Positions 5,939 to 13,284 of a stretch of 64,000 bases of DNA are shown piece after piece (position 1 is the stretch's first letter; every line of letters starts with the position of its first letter). This DNA is from Candidatus Sulfopaludibacter sp. SbA3 (lineage in GTDB: Bacteria; Acidobacteriota; Terriglobia; Bryobacterales; Bryobacteraceae): positions 1 through 64,000 of the forward strand of contig CAMDCN010000017.1 in NCBI GenBank assembly GCA_945890485.1, given 5' to 3'. A model generated the notes under the pieces. That model saw only the letters and a list, made by a program, of their open reading frames with translations. It made no database searches and was not told the DNA's origin. The translations under genes and the position numbers were made by a program.

Positions 5939-6749
5939 TCTCAGGCGCGCCGGGTTCCGGACAGTCGGGTAAGCGGTACTCGATCGTGAGGTTGGCGCCG
6001 GCACCCTTGGGAGGGGAGACGAGGATGGTGTCCGCCTCTCCCATGCGGCGCTTCATGACGGCGCAGCAGACGGGCATGCGATGGTTCGTGCTGGGGTAGC
6101 CGCCTACCTTCCGGTGCAGCTCGCCGGCTTGGACTCGCGCTGTCGATTGCCCGTTTTCCAGCGCCGCAGCGAACAGCCGATCGAGGGCGTCGTGGAAGGT
6201 TTGGGACGTTTCCAAAACCGGGCGCGGGTTCGCTGGCCGAGGCGTTCGGGCGGCGACAGAGCGATGCCTCGTCGACTCCCGAAATGTTCCCTGGCGGCCG
6301 TTCCATCCGGGATTCAACGCGGCGATCAGGTCCGCCTCAACCCGCTTTCGCTCTGGCGTTGGCACAAACCAGAGATCGATCGACTGGCCGGCCTTCGCGC
6401 GCTCCAGGATTCTGGCGTTGAGTTTGCAATTCGTGGATTGGCCATCATGATGACAGTTTCTCCACGCGATCTTTCCGTAGCCGGATGCACTAAACCGGTC
6501 CCGGAGGTTCTCGCACTCGCCGATGTAGACCAAGTGACCGTCCACCGTGATCGCATACACGCCGGCCTGCCGGGGCGGATTGTGCAAGCGGAAGTGGCAG
6601 AACGGTCCATCCGCGTACTGGTTTGGCCGGTTTGGCGGCGGAACGAAATGGGTGAACTCGAGAAACGCTCCAACTTCATCTCGAAGCGGTTCAATGGACT
6701 GAATCAACGAGAAGGCCCGCCCACCGAACTCACGCTCCATAACACTCAT
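5805..6749 (-). CDS. GIY-YIG nuclease family protein
   Basis: The 314-residue protein has a GIY-YIG core (GVY at 63-65, YIG at 75-77, ECENLRDRF with R83/R85). A conserved C-terminal domain follows with FHDALDRLFAAALENGQ and NHRMPVCCAVMKRRM. GIY-YIG domains cut DNA in restriction enzymes, repair proteins and homing nucleases. The recognised fold ends near TIEYRLPD. The last 45 or so residues are low in conservation and run antisense through the 3' end of the HNH gene, an overlap of 134 bases. The start at 6749 (MSVMEREFGG) is chosen over the far GTG; ATG 6740 is equally possible. It faces the other two nuclease genes and may belong to the same defence cluster. Confidence 0.82.
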   Translation of the reverse strand: MSVMEREFGGRAFSLIQSIEPLRDEVGAFLEFTHFVPPPNRPNQYADGPFCHFRLHNPPRQAGVYAITVDGHLVYIGECENLRDRFSASGYGKIAWRNCHHDGQSTNCKLNARILERAKAGQSIDLWFVPTPERKRVEADLIAALNPGWNGRQGTFRESTRHRSVAARTPRPANPRPVLETSQTFHDALDRLFAAALENGQSTARVQAGELHRKVGGYPSTNHRMPVCCAVMKRRMGEADTILVSPPKGAGANLTIEYRLPDCPEPGAPEISPAEAAGRPPADAIPGTPALADWRPNSVGAAVGPSKKQSAHQI

Positions 6750-6821
6750 AAAGCCGAGCGTAATCGATAGGAACCGAGCTGGAAATGGCCCCACGGTACT
6801 AAGCAGACACTTAGAAAGAGT

Positions 6822-8084
6822 TCAGCGGGTGGTCTTGAGGTAGCCGCTGAAGTCGATGGTCTCTTCGCCCAGGTTCCGGTAGGGGATGGGCTTCGGGTCG
6901 AGCCAGGCGACGATCTTGTCCTTGATCGAGTAGGCAAAGAAATGATTGCCGCGAGGGTTGTAGTGGCCGATGAAATAAAGCTTGCGGTACTCGTCAAACG
7001 GAATCCGGTAGCGCGCGAAATCGGCTAACTGCACCTCGTTCATATCGAAATAGTTGAAGTTCTCCCGCTTCAAATAGTCGACGATCGGCTGGTCGTAGCG
7101 CTGCCCTCCCTCCCGCATCTCGCGCATCGCCCGGCCGGGGTCGAAGAGAACTACCAGAAGCTTCTTCTTGTTTTGCTGGGCGAACTCGCGGGCTTTCGCC
7201 AGCGTGAAGCGGGTCGCTTCGAGGGAGTAGCGGTCCAATAGCTCCTGGGCCTGGCGCTTCCGCTCGGAAGGCTGGGACCAGTCAAACTGGTATCCCAAGT
7301 GGCTGGCGAGCTTGGCGACCTGCGGCTGATCCAGGTCGTTGGTATAACCCATGGCTACGGCGTAAAGCTGCAGGGCGAGGTCGTCCTTGAGTTTGTCGAC
7401 CATGAACTGCGGGTCCGTCATCTTGTACAGCGACGCGGGGGTGTTGAGAGGGTTCTCCTTCTCCTCCAAGCTGCCGGTGTCGAGGTTCATCTCCAGATGC
7501 GACCAGAAGTTGGCGTGGAACATCGCGCCGCCGCGGTGGCTCCACCGTTTGTAGATAATCGCGTGGCGGCAGCGGAGGAGGCTCCGGATGTGGTCGTCGC
7601 CCCAGATGTAGAACACTAGATACTCGGCGGCGTGGGCCGTGCGCTCCTCGCGGATCATGCGGCGGTAGCTCTGATAAACACCGTAGCCACCGACGCCGAA
7701 GTTGCGGATGGGCTCGCCGAGGTGGCCGGCGAGATACTCCTGCCAGGTCTCGGCGTCGTTGACCTGGTCGCCGTGCGTGAAGCTGTCGCCATACGTGTTG
7801 ATGCGGGTGGGCTTGCCGGCGTAGACGAACTGCGTGCGGGCGCCGTTGGCCTGGACTGTCGAGATCGACCGGCTTTGGTCCATGCCATCGGCGGGGAGAT
7901 AGCTGCCGGGGACGTAGCCGAGGTCGCGGTCGAAGCGGGCCCAGGAGGGGCCGCGGAGGAAGCGGTCGATCACCGCCTTGGGAAGTGCACTTTCGCGGAG
8001 GTAGGTGTCAAAGGACGGGAGCGCGGCGGGCTGGGCCATGAGGCAGTGCGCCGCGAAAAGGAGGAGCGGGGCTGAGGTGCGCAT
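6822..8084 (-). CDS. Exported SGNH-hydrolase-like protein
   Basis: The 420-residue protein begins with a signal peptide (MRTSAPLLLFAAHCLMAQPA), so I start at 8084. The motif INTYGDSFTHGDQV contains the nucleophile-type G-D-S, followed by NFGVGGYGVYQS (oxyanion-type Gly) and, near the end, GHYNPRGNHFFA, which supplies the His. These fit the SGNH/GDSL superfamily of esterases and acetyl-transfer-related hydrolases acting outside the cytoplasm. The substrate is unknown. It follows the YdcF-like gene by seven bases and is probably co-transcribed with it. Related proteins in polysaccharide clusters modify O-acetyl groups, but nothing here proves that. Confidence 0.75.
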   Translation of the reverse strand: MRTSAPLLLFAAHCLMAQPAALPSFDTYLRESALPKAVIDRFLRGPSWARFDRDLGYVPGSYLPADGMDQSRSISTVQANGARTQFVYAGKPTRINTYGDSFTHGDQVNDAETWQEYLAGHLGEPIRNFGVGGYGVYQSYRRMIREERTAHAAEYLVFYIWGDDHIRSLLRCRHAIIYKRWSHRGGAMFHANFWSHLEMNLDTGSLEEKENPLNTPASLYKMTDPQFMVDKLKDDLALQLYAVAMGYTNDLDQPQVAKLASHLGYQFDWSQPSERKRQAQELLDRYSLEATRFTLAKAREFAQQNKKKLLVVLFDPGRAMREMREGGQRYDQPIVDYLKRENFNYFDMNEVQLADFARYRIPFDEYRKLYFIGHYNPRGNHFFAYSIKDKIVAWLDPKPIPYRNLGEETIDFSGYLKTTR

Positions 8085-8091
8085 AGGGAGC

Positions 8092-8757
8092 TTAGGGGCG
8101 ACGGTCGCCCGGGAGGAGATGGCGATCATATCCCAATTCGACGAGACGGTCGAAGGAGGTTAGGACGGCTTCCGGGATGCGCTGGGGGGCGGCCCAACCG
8201 CGGCGGCCGTAGACCCAGATGCGCTGGAGGTCGCCGAGGATGATGTTGGCTACCTTTTCGGGTTCGAGGCCGGGGACGGTGCAGTACGTTTCAAACGTCG
8301 CGGGCCAGGTGGCCATGGTGGCGGGCATTTCGGGCCATTCGACGGCGTGCGTCGCGTAGGCGCGGCGCTGCATGAAGGGCTTGGTGACGATGAGGATGCG
8401 GGATAGGTTGTGGCCGGCGAGGAGGCGGCGGGAGTAGCGGATGTTCTCGGCGGTGTTGGTGGCTTCGCGTTCGCAAAGGATGGCGGCGGGAGGGACACCG
8501 CGGGCGAAGAGGAGTTCGGCAAAGACGTCGGCTTCTGGGCGGGTCCAGGATGTGGCGAGGAGATCCGTTTGATGGGCGATGCCGCCGGTGGGGACCAGGA
8601 GAGGGGCGAGGCCCTGGTGGTAGAGGGCGGCGGCGTGTTCGGCGACGCGGAGGTCGTTGGTGCCGAGGACGAGCATGGCGTCGGCGGGGGCGGGCTGGTG
8701 GCGGAGCTGGTGGAAGTCGAAGACGACGGCGGCGTGGTGGAGGGCTTCGGCGGTCAT
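8092..8757 (-). CDS. YdcF-family (DUF218) protein
   Basis: This 221-residue protein has the DUF218 pattern: AMLVLGTNDLRVAEHAAALY near the start, then PLLVPTGGIAHQ, ATNTAENIRYSRRLL and RILIVTKPFMQRRAYAT. YdcF/SanA-type domains have a Rossmann-like fold and have been linked to envelope integrity and nucleotide or SAM binding; the reaction is poorly known. There is no signal peptide, and the protein is predicted cytoplasmic, as in YdcF itself. It is the first gene of a two-gene operon with the SGNH-like protein. Confidence 0.85.
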   Translation of the reverse strand: MTAEALHHAAVVFDFHQLRHQPAPADAMLVLGTNDLRVAEHAAALYHQGLAPLLVPTGGIAHQTDLLATSWTRPEADVFAELLFARGVPPAAILCEREATNTAENIRYSRRLLAGHNLSRILIVTKPFMQRRAYATHAVEWPEMPATMATWPATFETYCTVPGLEPEKVANIILGDLQRIWVYGRRGWAAPQRIPEAVLTSFDRLVELGYDRHLLPGDRRP

Positions 8758-8810
8758 TCGCCCTAGTTTAACGGGAGCAACCTGGGGCGGCCGGGGCCGA
8801 TAACCGGGGT

Positions 8811-10784
8811 ATGAAAGTGAATAGCGGTGTCAGCATCGGCGTGCGGGAGACGGGAGTGGCGGAGGACGCGGCGGCGCTCCCCGCCGAGGTGGCGGCGGAA
8901 GCTTCGTCGGGGCCAGTGGCGGATGCGGGGCTGCGGCGGGGTCCTTCGGCGCAGGCGCAGGGGCGGCGGGCGGAGATGGACGCGCAGGGAGCGATGCAGA
9001 AGCATCTGGACAAGCTGCTGAAGATTACGAAAGAGGCGCAAGGCTTTGAGGTCCATAGTTTTCTGGGCGATTCGCCGCAGATGCAGACGTCGATGGACCA
9101 GGCGTCGCGGTCGTTGAACGATGCACACAGGTTGTTGGTGGAGGCGCGGCGCGCGGGCGCGGAGGGAGATTTCGAAACAGCGCAGGAGAAGACGCGGCAG
9201 GGATACGAGAAGCTGCAGATCGGGCTGCGGGCGCAGGGCCAGGCGGCTGAGGCGTTGAGCGGCGTCGAGAACACGCGGGCGGACTGGGCGAAGTTCGTGC
9301 GCGACGCGGCCGTGGAAACCGATCTTGCTCTGCTGGGCTTGATGACAGGCGGGGCCGGGACGTTGGCGGGACGGGCGCGGGGGATGCAGCAGTTGGCGCT
9401 GCACAGTCCCAAGGCCTATGCGGTGGTGGCGCCGCTGATCGACAGCACCGTGATCAGCTTGCCGCATCTGCTGCCGAAGATGCAGGACTACATGCTGAAG
9501 GGGGATTCGGCGGCTTGGGCGCTGGCGCAGGCGTTCTCCGATGTGGGCGTGGAGGGGGCGTACGGGGCGGTGTGCGGACTGGGGTTCCAAGGCGGGGCCG
9601 CGGCGCTGAAGAAGATGTACGCGCATCCGGAGGTGAAGAAGCTGATGGGGGTGCTGGGCGAATACCTGCCGGCAGCAAAGCTGGAGAAGTTCAAGGCGGC
9701 GTTTGAGGCGAAGGTAAAGGCCTGCTGCGAAAAGGCGGCGGGGGGCGTGCCGGAGCGAGCCAAGGCGTTGGCGACGAAGGGATGGCATTTGGTGGAGGAC
9801 AAGTCGGGGCGCTTTCAGGGGATGAAGCTGATCCGGTTTGAGACGAAGATGGACTCCCACTGGATTGAACATGTGAAGCAGCACAGCGACGAGATTGGGC
9901 GGTTGACGAAGCGGCCGGCGCATGACCTGATCGGCAAGGGGAACAAGTTCGAGAAGGAGATTATGGAGGCGCTGGGGAGCAGCGCGAACATTCATAACAC
10001 GGGGGAGGTAGTGAAGGGTCAACTGGCCGTGAGCCCCTTGCTGGGCGAGTTCGGGCAGATGACGATGCAGCAACGCGGCGGGCGGACGGTGGCGAGTTGG
10101 ATTGAGGAGAAGGGGATATCCGGTTTGCCGAAGGACGTTCTGCTGGCGATGGATGCGCGGTTGGCGGCGATAGGGACGAGTCCGGAGGCGGCGAAACGGG
10201 CGGGATTCCGGCCTTGGGAGTTCAAGACGGAAGAGGTGGACGACGCGGGGGCGGCGATCTATAAGTCGGTGACGGCGGAAGAGGTGGCGCCGGTGCTGCG
10301 AGGCGGCATTCGGGCGGAACTGGCGCGGGCGGCTCATGCGGAAGGGGCGCTGCACCATCAGGTGTTTACGAAGATGTCCGGTTCGAAGGCGATTGATGCG
10401 GAGGATTTTCTGGAGGGTATCAAGCCAGGGGAGTACCGGTTTGAGCGGGCGGGGCAGACGAAGGTGACCGAGGGCGATATGGAGGAGGCGGCGTTTGATG
10501 TGGTCCACGCCTGGCGGGATGCGGCGCGGGGTTATAAGAAAGGCATGTCGTGGCAGGACATTATCCAGAAGATTGAGACGAAGGAAAGACCGTTCAGTCC
10601 GTTGGCGAAGTCGTTCTTGTACCGGGCGATGGATAAGTTGGAGAAGGCGGAGGCGGCGGGTATTGTGGGGACGAACCCGGACAAGGGGAGCCAGTTGTAT
10701 TTTCAGATGCGGGCGCTGTGGGTGTACACGGGTGGGCGCGCGGGGGACGCGTTGCAGCGGAGTTTGGACGAGTACCGGCGGTGA
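8811..10784 (+). CDS. Large protein of unknown function (657 residues)
   Basis: I do not recognise this protein. The first 55 residues are low in complexity and rich in Ala, Glu and Gly (MKVNSGVSIGVRETGVAEDA). Residues 60-160 are strongly helical and Gln/Glu/Arg-rich. Residues 165-280 hold Gly/Ala-rich, partly hydrophobic stretches (LALLGLMTGGAGTLAGRARG, AYGAVCGLGFQGGAAALKKM) without clear transmembrane spans or a signal peptide. The C-terminal half is charged and includes WIEHVKQHSDEIGRLTKRPA and HHQVFTKMSGSKAIDAEDF. This layout, with an export-neutral N-terminus, amphipathic middle and His/Glu-rich C-terminus, is seen in some secreted effectors and toxins. No secretion or immunity gene is adjacent, so that idea is speculative. 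It stands alone between the YdcF gene and an AbrB antitoxin. Confidence 0.8.
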   Translation: MKVNSGVSIGVRETGVAEDAAALPAEVAAEASSGPVADAGLRRGPSAQAQGRRAEMDAQGAMQKHLDKLLKITKEAQGFEVHSFLGDSPQMQTSMDQASRSLNDAHRLLVEARRAGAEGDFETAQEKTRQGYEKLQIGLRAQGQAAEALSGVENTRADWAKFVRDAAVETDLALLGLMTGGAGTLAGRARGMQQLALHSPKAYAVVAPLIDSTVISLPHLLPKMQDYMLKGDSAAWALAQAFSDVGVEGAYGAVCGLGFQGGAAALKKMYAHPEVKKLMGVLGEYLPAAKLEKFKAAFEAKVKACCEKAAGGVPERAKALATKGWHLVEDKSGRFQGMKLIRFETKMDSHWIEHVKQHSDEIGRLTKRPAHDLIGKGNKFEKEIMEALGSSANIHNTGEVVKGQLAVSPLLGEFGQMTMQQRGGRTVASWIEEKGISGLPKDVLLAMDARLAAIGTSPEAAKRAGFRPWEFKTEEVDDAGAAIYKSVTAEEVAPVLRGGIRAELARAAHAEGALHHQVFTKMSGSKAIDAEDFLEGIKPGEYRFERAGQTKVTEGDMEEAAFDVVHAWRDAARGYKKGMSWQDIIQKIETKERPFSPLAKSFLYRAMDKLEKAEAAGIVGTNPDKGSQLYFQMRALWVYTGGRAGDALQRSLDEYRR

Positions 10785-10856
10785 GGAATCTGGAGCGAAC
10801 GTTGGAGGTATGAGCGCGCTTCTGCCAATAGACATGGCGGCGTGACAGCTGTTTGG

Positions 10857-10871
10857 ATACCGTAATGGTAT
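10857..10871. promoter_or_regulatory. Palindrome over the AbrB-type antitoxin start
   Basis: ATACC-GTAAT-GGTAT is a perfect 5-bp inverted repeat with a 5-base spacer. It ends inside the ATG of the antitoxin gene at 10870. AbrB/MazE-type proteins bind palindromes at their own promoters, so this could be an autoregulatory operator. The arms are short and chance cannot be excluded. Confidence 0.4.
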
Positions 10872-11130
10872 GAGGCTGTCGATCGATAGGGCGGGCCGTT
10901 TGCTGTTACCGAAGCCGGTCCGCGAACGGCTGGGACTGCAACCGGGAGCTATGTTGGAGTTGGTTGAGACCTCGGACGGCGTCATCCTGAAGGTGCCGGA
11001 TCAACGGACTTCCCTGCAGGACGAGGGCGGCGTGTTGGTATGCAAGGGTGCGCTGCCGCCGGGCTTCGATGTCTTCCGCGTGATCGAGGAGGATAGAGAG
11101 GACCGCATGAGAGGGATTTGGCAACCCTAA
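10870..11130 (+). CDS. AbrB/MazE-type antitoxin
   Basis: This 86-residue protein starts MRLSIDRAGRLLLPKPVRER, then LGLQPGAMLELVETSDGVIL. That is the swapped-hairpin AbrB/SpoVT DNA-binding domain found in many VapB antitoxins. The acidic, Arg-rich C-terminus (IEEDREDRMRGIW) would bind a PIN-domain toxin. The matching vapC gene starts four bases downstream but is destroyed. The antitoxin itself has no visible damage. Confidence 0.85.
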   Translation: MRLSIDRAGRLLLPKPVRERLGLQPGAMLELVETSDGVILKVPDQRTSLQDEGGVLVCKGALPPGFDVFRVIEEDREDRMRGIWQP

Positions 11131-11133
11131 GAA

Positions 11134-11452
11134 ATGAAGTGCTCCTTTGACACTTCTGTACTCCTGTACTAGCGCGGTGCACTCTGCCCATTCGCATTAG
11201 TTCTGCCGGCGTTGACCCGTCTGCAAGAGATCGAAAATGGGCAACGCGGCGTGTTGAGCGCTCACGGCCAAAGAGTACGCCGAGGTGACGAAGGCTTGCA
11301 GCGAAGCGGGGTGGACGGGCGGACGCATTTATGACGCAGTCCATATCCGCTGCGCTCAGAAGGCATATTGCAGCCGGATCTACACCTTCAACGTGAAGGA
11401 TTTTCGAACGCTGGCGCCGCCGGAGATGATTCCGCTTATCTGTTCTCCCTAG
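11134..11452 (+). pseudogene. Decayed VapC-type PIN toxin
   Basis: From ATG 11134 the frame reads MKCSFDTSVLLY and then a TAG stop. MKCSFDTSVL is a normal VapC N-terminus with its first metal-binding Asp. Most of the middle of the domain is missing or unreadable. Homology returns at about 11261 with ALTAKEYAEVTKACSEAGWT, GGRIYDAVHIRCAQKAYCSR and IYTFNVKDFRTLAPP, the usual C-terminal third with its Asp residues. The remnant ends at a TAG at 11452. A normal gene would need about 390-420 bases, so roughly 100 bases have been deleted in addition to the stop. The four-base spacing from the antitoxin is typical of a live pair. Confidence 0.82.
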
Positions 11453-11470
11453 CGCCAGCGTCGAGGCCGG

Positions 11471-12265
11471 CTAGAGGCGCTGGATGTGGACTCCTCCGTT
11501 GGTGGTGGAGAGGTTGATGAGTGGGCCGCCGGCGCCGATGTTGAATTCGAACTGCTTGGGGCGGCGTTTGTGGTCAAAAGCGGGTAGGGGGAAGTCGGAG
11601 TGGACTCCGCCGTTCGTCGTGCTGGCACGGACTTGGGCTGATGTCTCCGCGGGGAGGGCCAGGTGCACGCCGCCGTTGGTGGTGGAGAGATGGATGGGGC
11701 CGCCTTCCCAGCGGCCGCCGGAGAGATTGACGTGCACACCGCCGTTGGTGGTGGCGCCGTTGATTTCGCCGGAGACGCGGTCGACGTGGACGCCACCATT
11801 GGTCGTCTTAAATTCTAGACGGCCGCGGACGTCCGAAAGATGGATGCCGCCGTTGCGGGCTTGGAGGTTCAGGTCGGTCGTGTGGGGGACGAAGACCTCA
11901 AACGAAACGGCCCAGCCGGTGTTGCCCTGCGTCTGGGGGCCGCTCGCGCGGACCTGGCCGGGGGTGACATCGATGTGCACCTGGCCGCCGAGGAGGCTGG
12001 CGGCAGAGTCGGATTCGCCCCAGGATTCGACCTTCGAACGGACGAGGGTTTCGCGGCCGGACCACCCGCGGACGGTGATGCCTCCGTTGCCGCCGGAGTC
12101 GATGGTCCAGCGGGATTGGCTGGGGATGGATTGCTCGGTGACCTTGCAGAAGCGGGGCCGGCTGGAGGAGCGGTTCTGGTCGCAGGTGAGTTTCTTGTCG
12201 CGGTTATCGCGGAGCTGGGAGAACGCCGAGAGAGCGGTGAGGGTGAGGAGTAGCGCGAGTTTCAT
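11471..12265 (-). CDS. Exported DUF4097-type beta-repeat protein
   Basis: The 264-residue protein begins with a signal peptide (MKLALLLTLTALSAFSQ). The body is a series of beta-strand repeats with the motif TTNGGVH, seen five times, plus NGGIHL and variants, spaced about 20-30 residues apart. This fits the DUF4097 (adhesin-like right-handed beta) family, which also includes putative auto-transporter and anti-sigma-associated proteins. A cysteine pair lies near the N-terminus (LTCDQN, RFCKVT). The function of this family is not known. The gene stands alone, and its end is 19 bases from the end of the convergent vapC remnant. Confidence 0.78.
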   Translation of the reverse strand: MKLALLLTLTALSAFSQLRDNRDKKLTCDQNRSSSRPRFCKVTEQSIPSQSRWTIDSGGNGGITVRGWSGRETLVRSKVESWGESDSAASLLGGQVHIDVTPGQVRASGPQTQGNTGWAVSFEVFVPHTTDLNLQARNGGIHLSDVRGRLEFKTTNGGVHVDRVSGEINGATTNGGVHVNLSGGRWEGGPIHLSTTNGGVHLALPAETSAQVRASTTNGGVHSDFPLPAFDHKRRPKQFEFNIGAGGPLINLSTTNGGVHIQRL

Positions 12266-12296
12266 CGATGGTTACTACGGGCGAGCAGGGAAAGGG

Positions 12297-12683
12297 TTAC
12301 GAGATGGGGGTCCAGCCGGCGAACGGTTTTGGGGTGGCACAGTTGGGGCCTCCGTCGCGGGCTTGGCCGGGGATGCTGGTTTTGTACGCGGCGTGGTCCT
12401 GGGTGAGGCCGTCGAGGGGGATTTTCAGACGGCGCGTCCAGGGTGAGCCGAACTGGCCGGCGAGGGTTCCGATGTCGATATACAGGAAGCGGGCCGTGGG
12501 CGGCCCCTGAACGAGGGGGCCGCGGAGGGGATAGGGCAGGGTGCAGGTGAAGGTGAGGTCGGCGCCGGTGGAGCGCTGGATGCCGATGGTTTCGTAGGTG
12601 TTGCCGCGGCCTTGTTGGAGGCCGAAATCGATGCCAGGAGGCGGGGTGAGCAGGGTGATGTGGAGGGTAATCGTTGCGTTCAT
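12297..12683 (-). CDS. DUF5990 family protein
   Basis: The 128-residue protein reads MNATITLHITLLTPPPGIDF, GLQQGRGNTYETIGIQR, RFLYIDIGTLAGQF and RDGGPNCATPKPFAGW. This is the pattern of the DUF5990 family, of unknown function, which often lies next to DUF2239 genes. The start at 12683 overlaps the stop of the DUF2239 gene by four bases (ATGA), so translation is coupled. No signal peptide or membrane segment is seen. Confidence 0.82.
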   Translation of the reverse strand: MNATITLHITLLTPPPGIDFGLQQGRGNTYETIGIQRSTGADLTFTCTLPYPLRGPLVQGPPTARFLYIDIGTLAGQFGSPWTRRLKIPLDGLTQDHAAYKTSIPGQARDGGPNCATPKPFAGWTPIS

Positions 12684-13249
12684 ATGGCCTCCGTTTTCAG
12701 AGCGAAGGCGGCGGCGGCGAGGTGACGGGCGTGAGATTGAATGGCCGGTGGCCACGCCGCGGTGGCGCTGCGAAAATCGTCCTGGCGGTGGGCGAACAGG
12801 GCGCGGATGGCGTCTTCAAAACGGGGCAGGTTGCCGGCCATGGCGGAGAGGAAGCGGTAGGCGGATTCCTGGGCGGCGCGGAGTTGATCCTGCGGAGCTT
12901 GGGCCTTGCGGGCTGCTTCAACGAGCTTGCGGAGGGCGACGGAGGCGCCGCCGGGCTGTTCGTTGAGCCACTCCCAGTGGCGAGGGAGGAGGGTGACTTC
13001 ACGGGCTACGACGCCGAGCTTAGGACGGCCGACTTTGTTGGGAGCCGGCGGGGGAGCGGGGCGGAGACTGCAGGTGCGCGCGGCGGGCGGGGGCGTGCCC
13101 GGGCGGAGATCGAGTTCGACCGGGTGGCTGGTGATGGCGTCAAAGACGAGGACTGATTCGGCGGGCTGGGCAGCGAGGAGGGCGTCGGTGATGACGTTGA
13201 GATCGCCGGAGGCGATGAGCTGGGAGCCGGCGAAGGCGACGTAGGGCAT
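12680..13249 (-). CDS. DUF2239 family protein
   Basis: The 189-residue protein begins MPYVAFAGSQLIASGDLNVI, has SVLVFDAITSHPVELDLRP, and in the second half EVTLLPRHWEWLNEQPGGAS and RKLVEAARKA. These are typical of DUF2239, a cytoplasmic family of unknown function. The central region is Pro/Ala-rich with GRPKLGVV. In other genomes DUF2239 proteins are adjacent to DUF5990, as here, and the two probably act together. The gene is the first of the pair. Confidence 0.85.
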   Translation of the reverse strand: MPYVAFAGSQLIASGDLNVITDALLAAQPAESVLVFDAITSHPVELDLRPGTPPPAARTCSLRPAPPPAPNKVGRPKLGVVAREVTLLPRHWEWLNEQPGGASVALRKLVEAARKAQAPQDQLRAAQESAYRFLSAMAGNLPRFEDAIRALFAHRQDDFRSATAAWPPAIQSHARHLAAAAFALKTEAI

Positions 13250-13284
13250 ACCCCCACTATACCGATAATTTTATCCGGATGAAA

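Noticed and set aside
8763-10985. 740-codon open frame on the minus strand opposite the large unknown gene
   Set aside because: Arg/His/Pro/Leu-rich shadow of GC-rich codons, with no motif; the plus frame has balanced coding and a good start.
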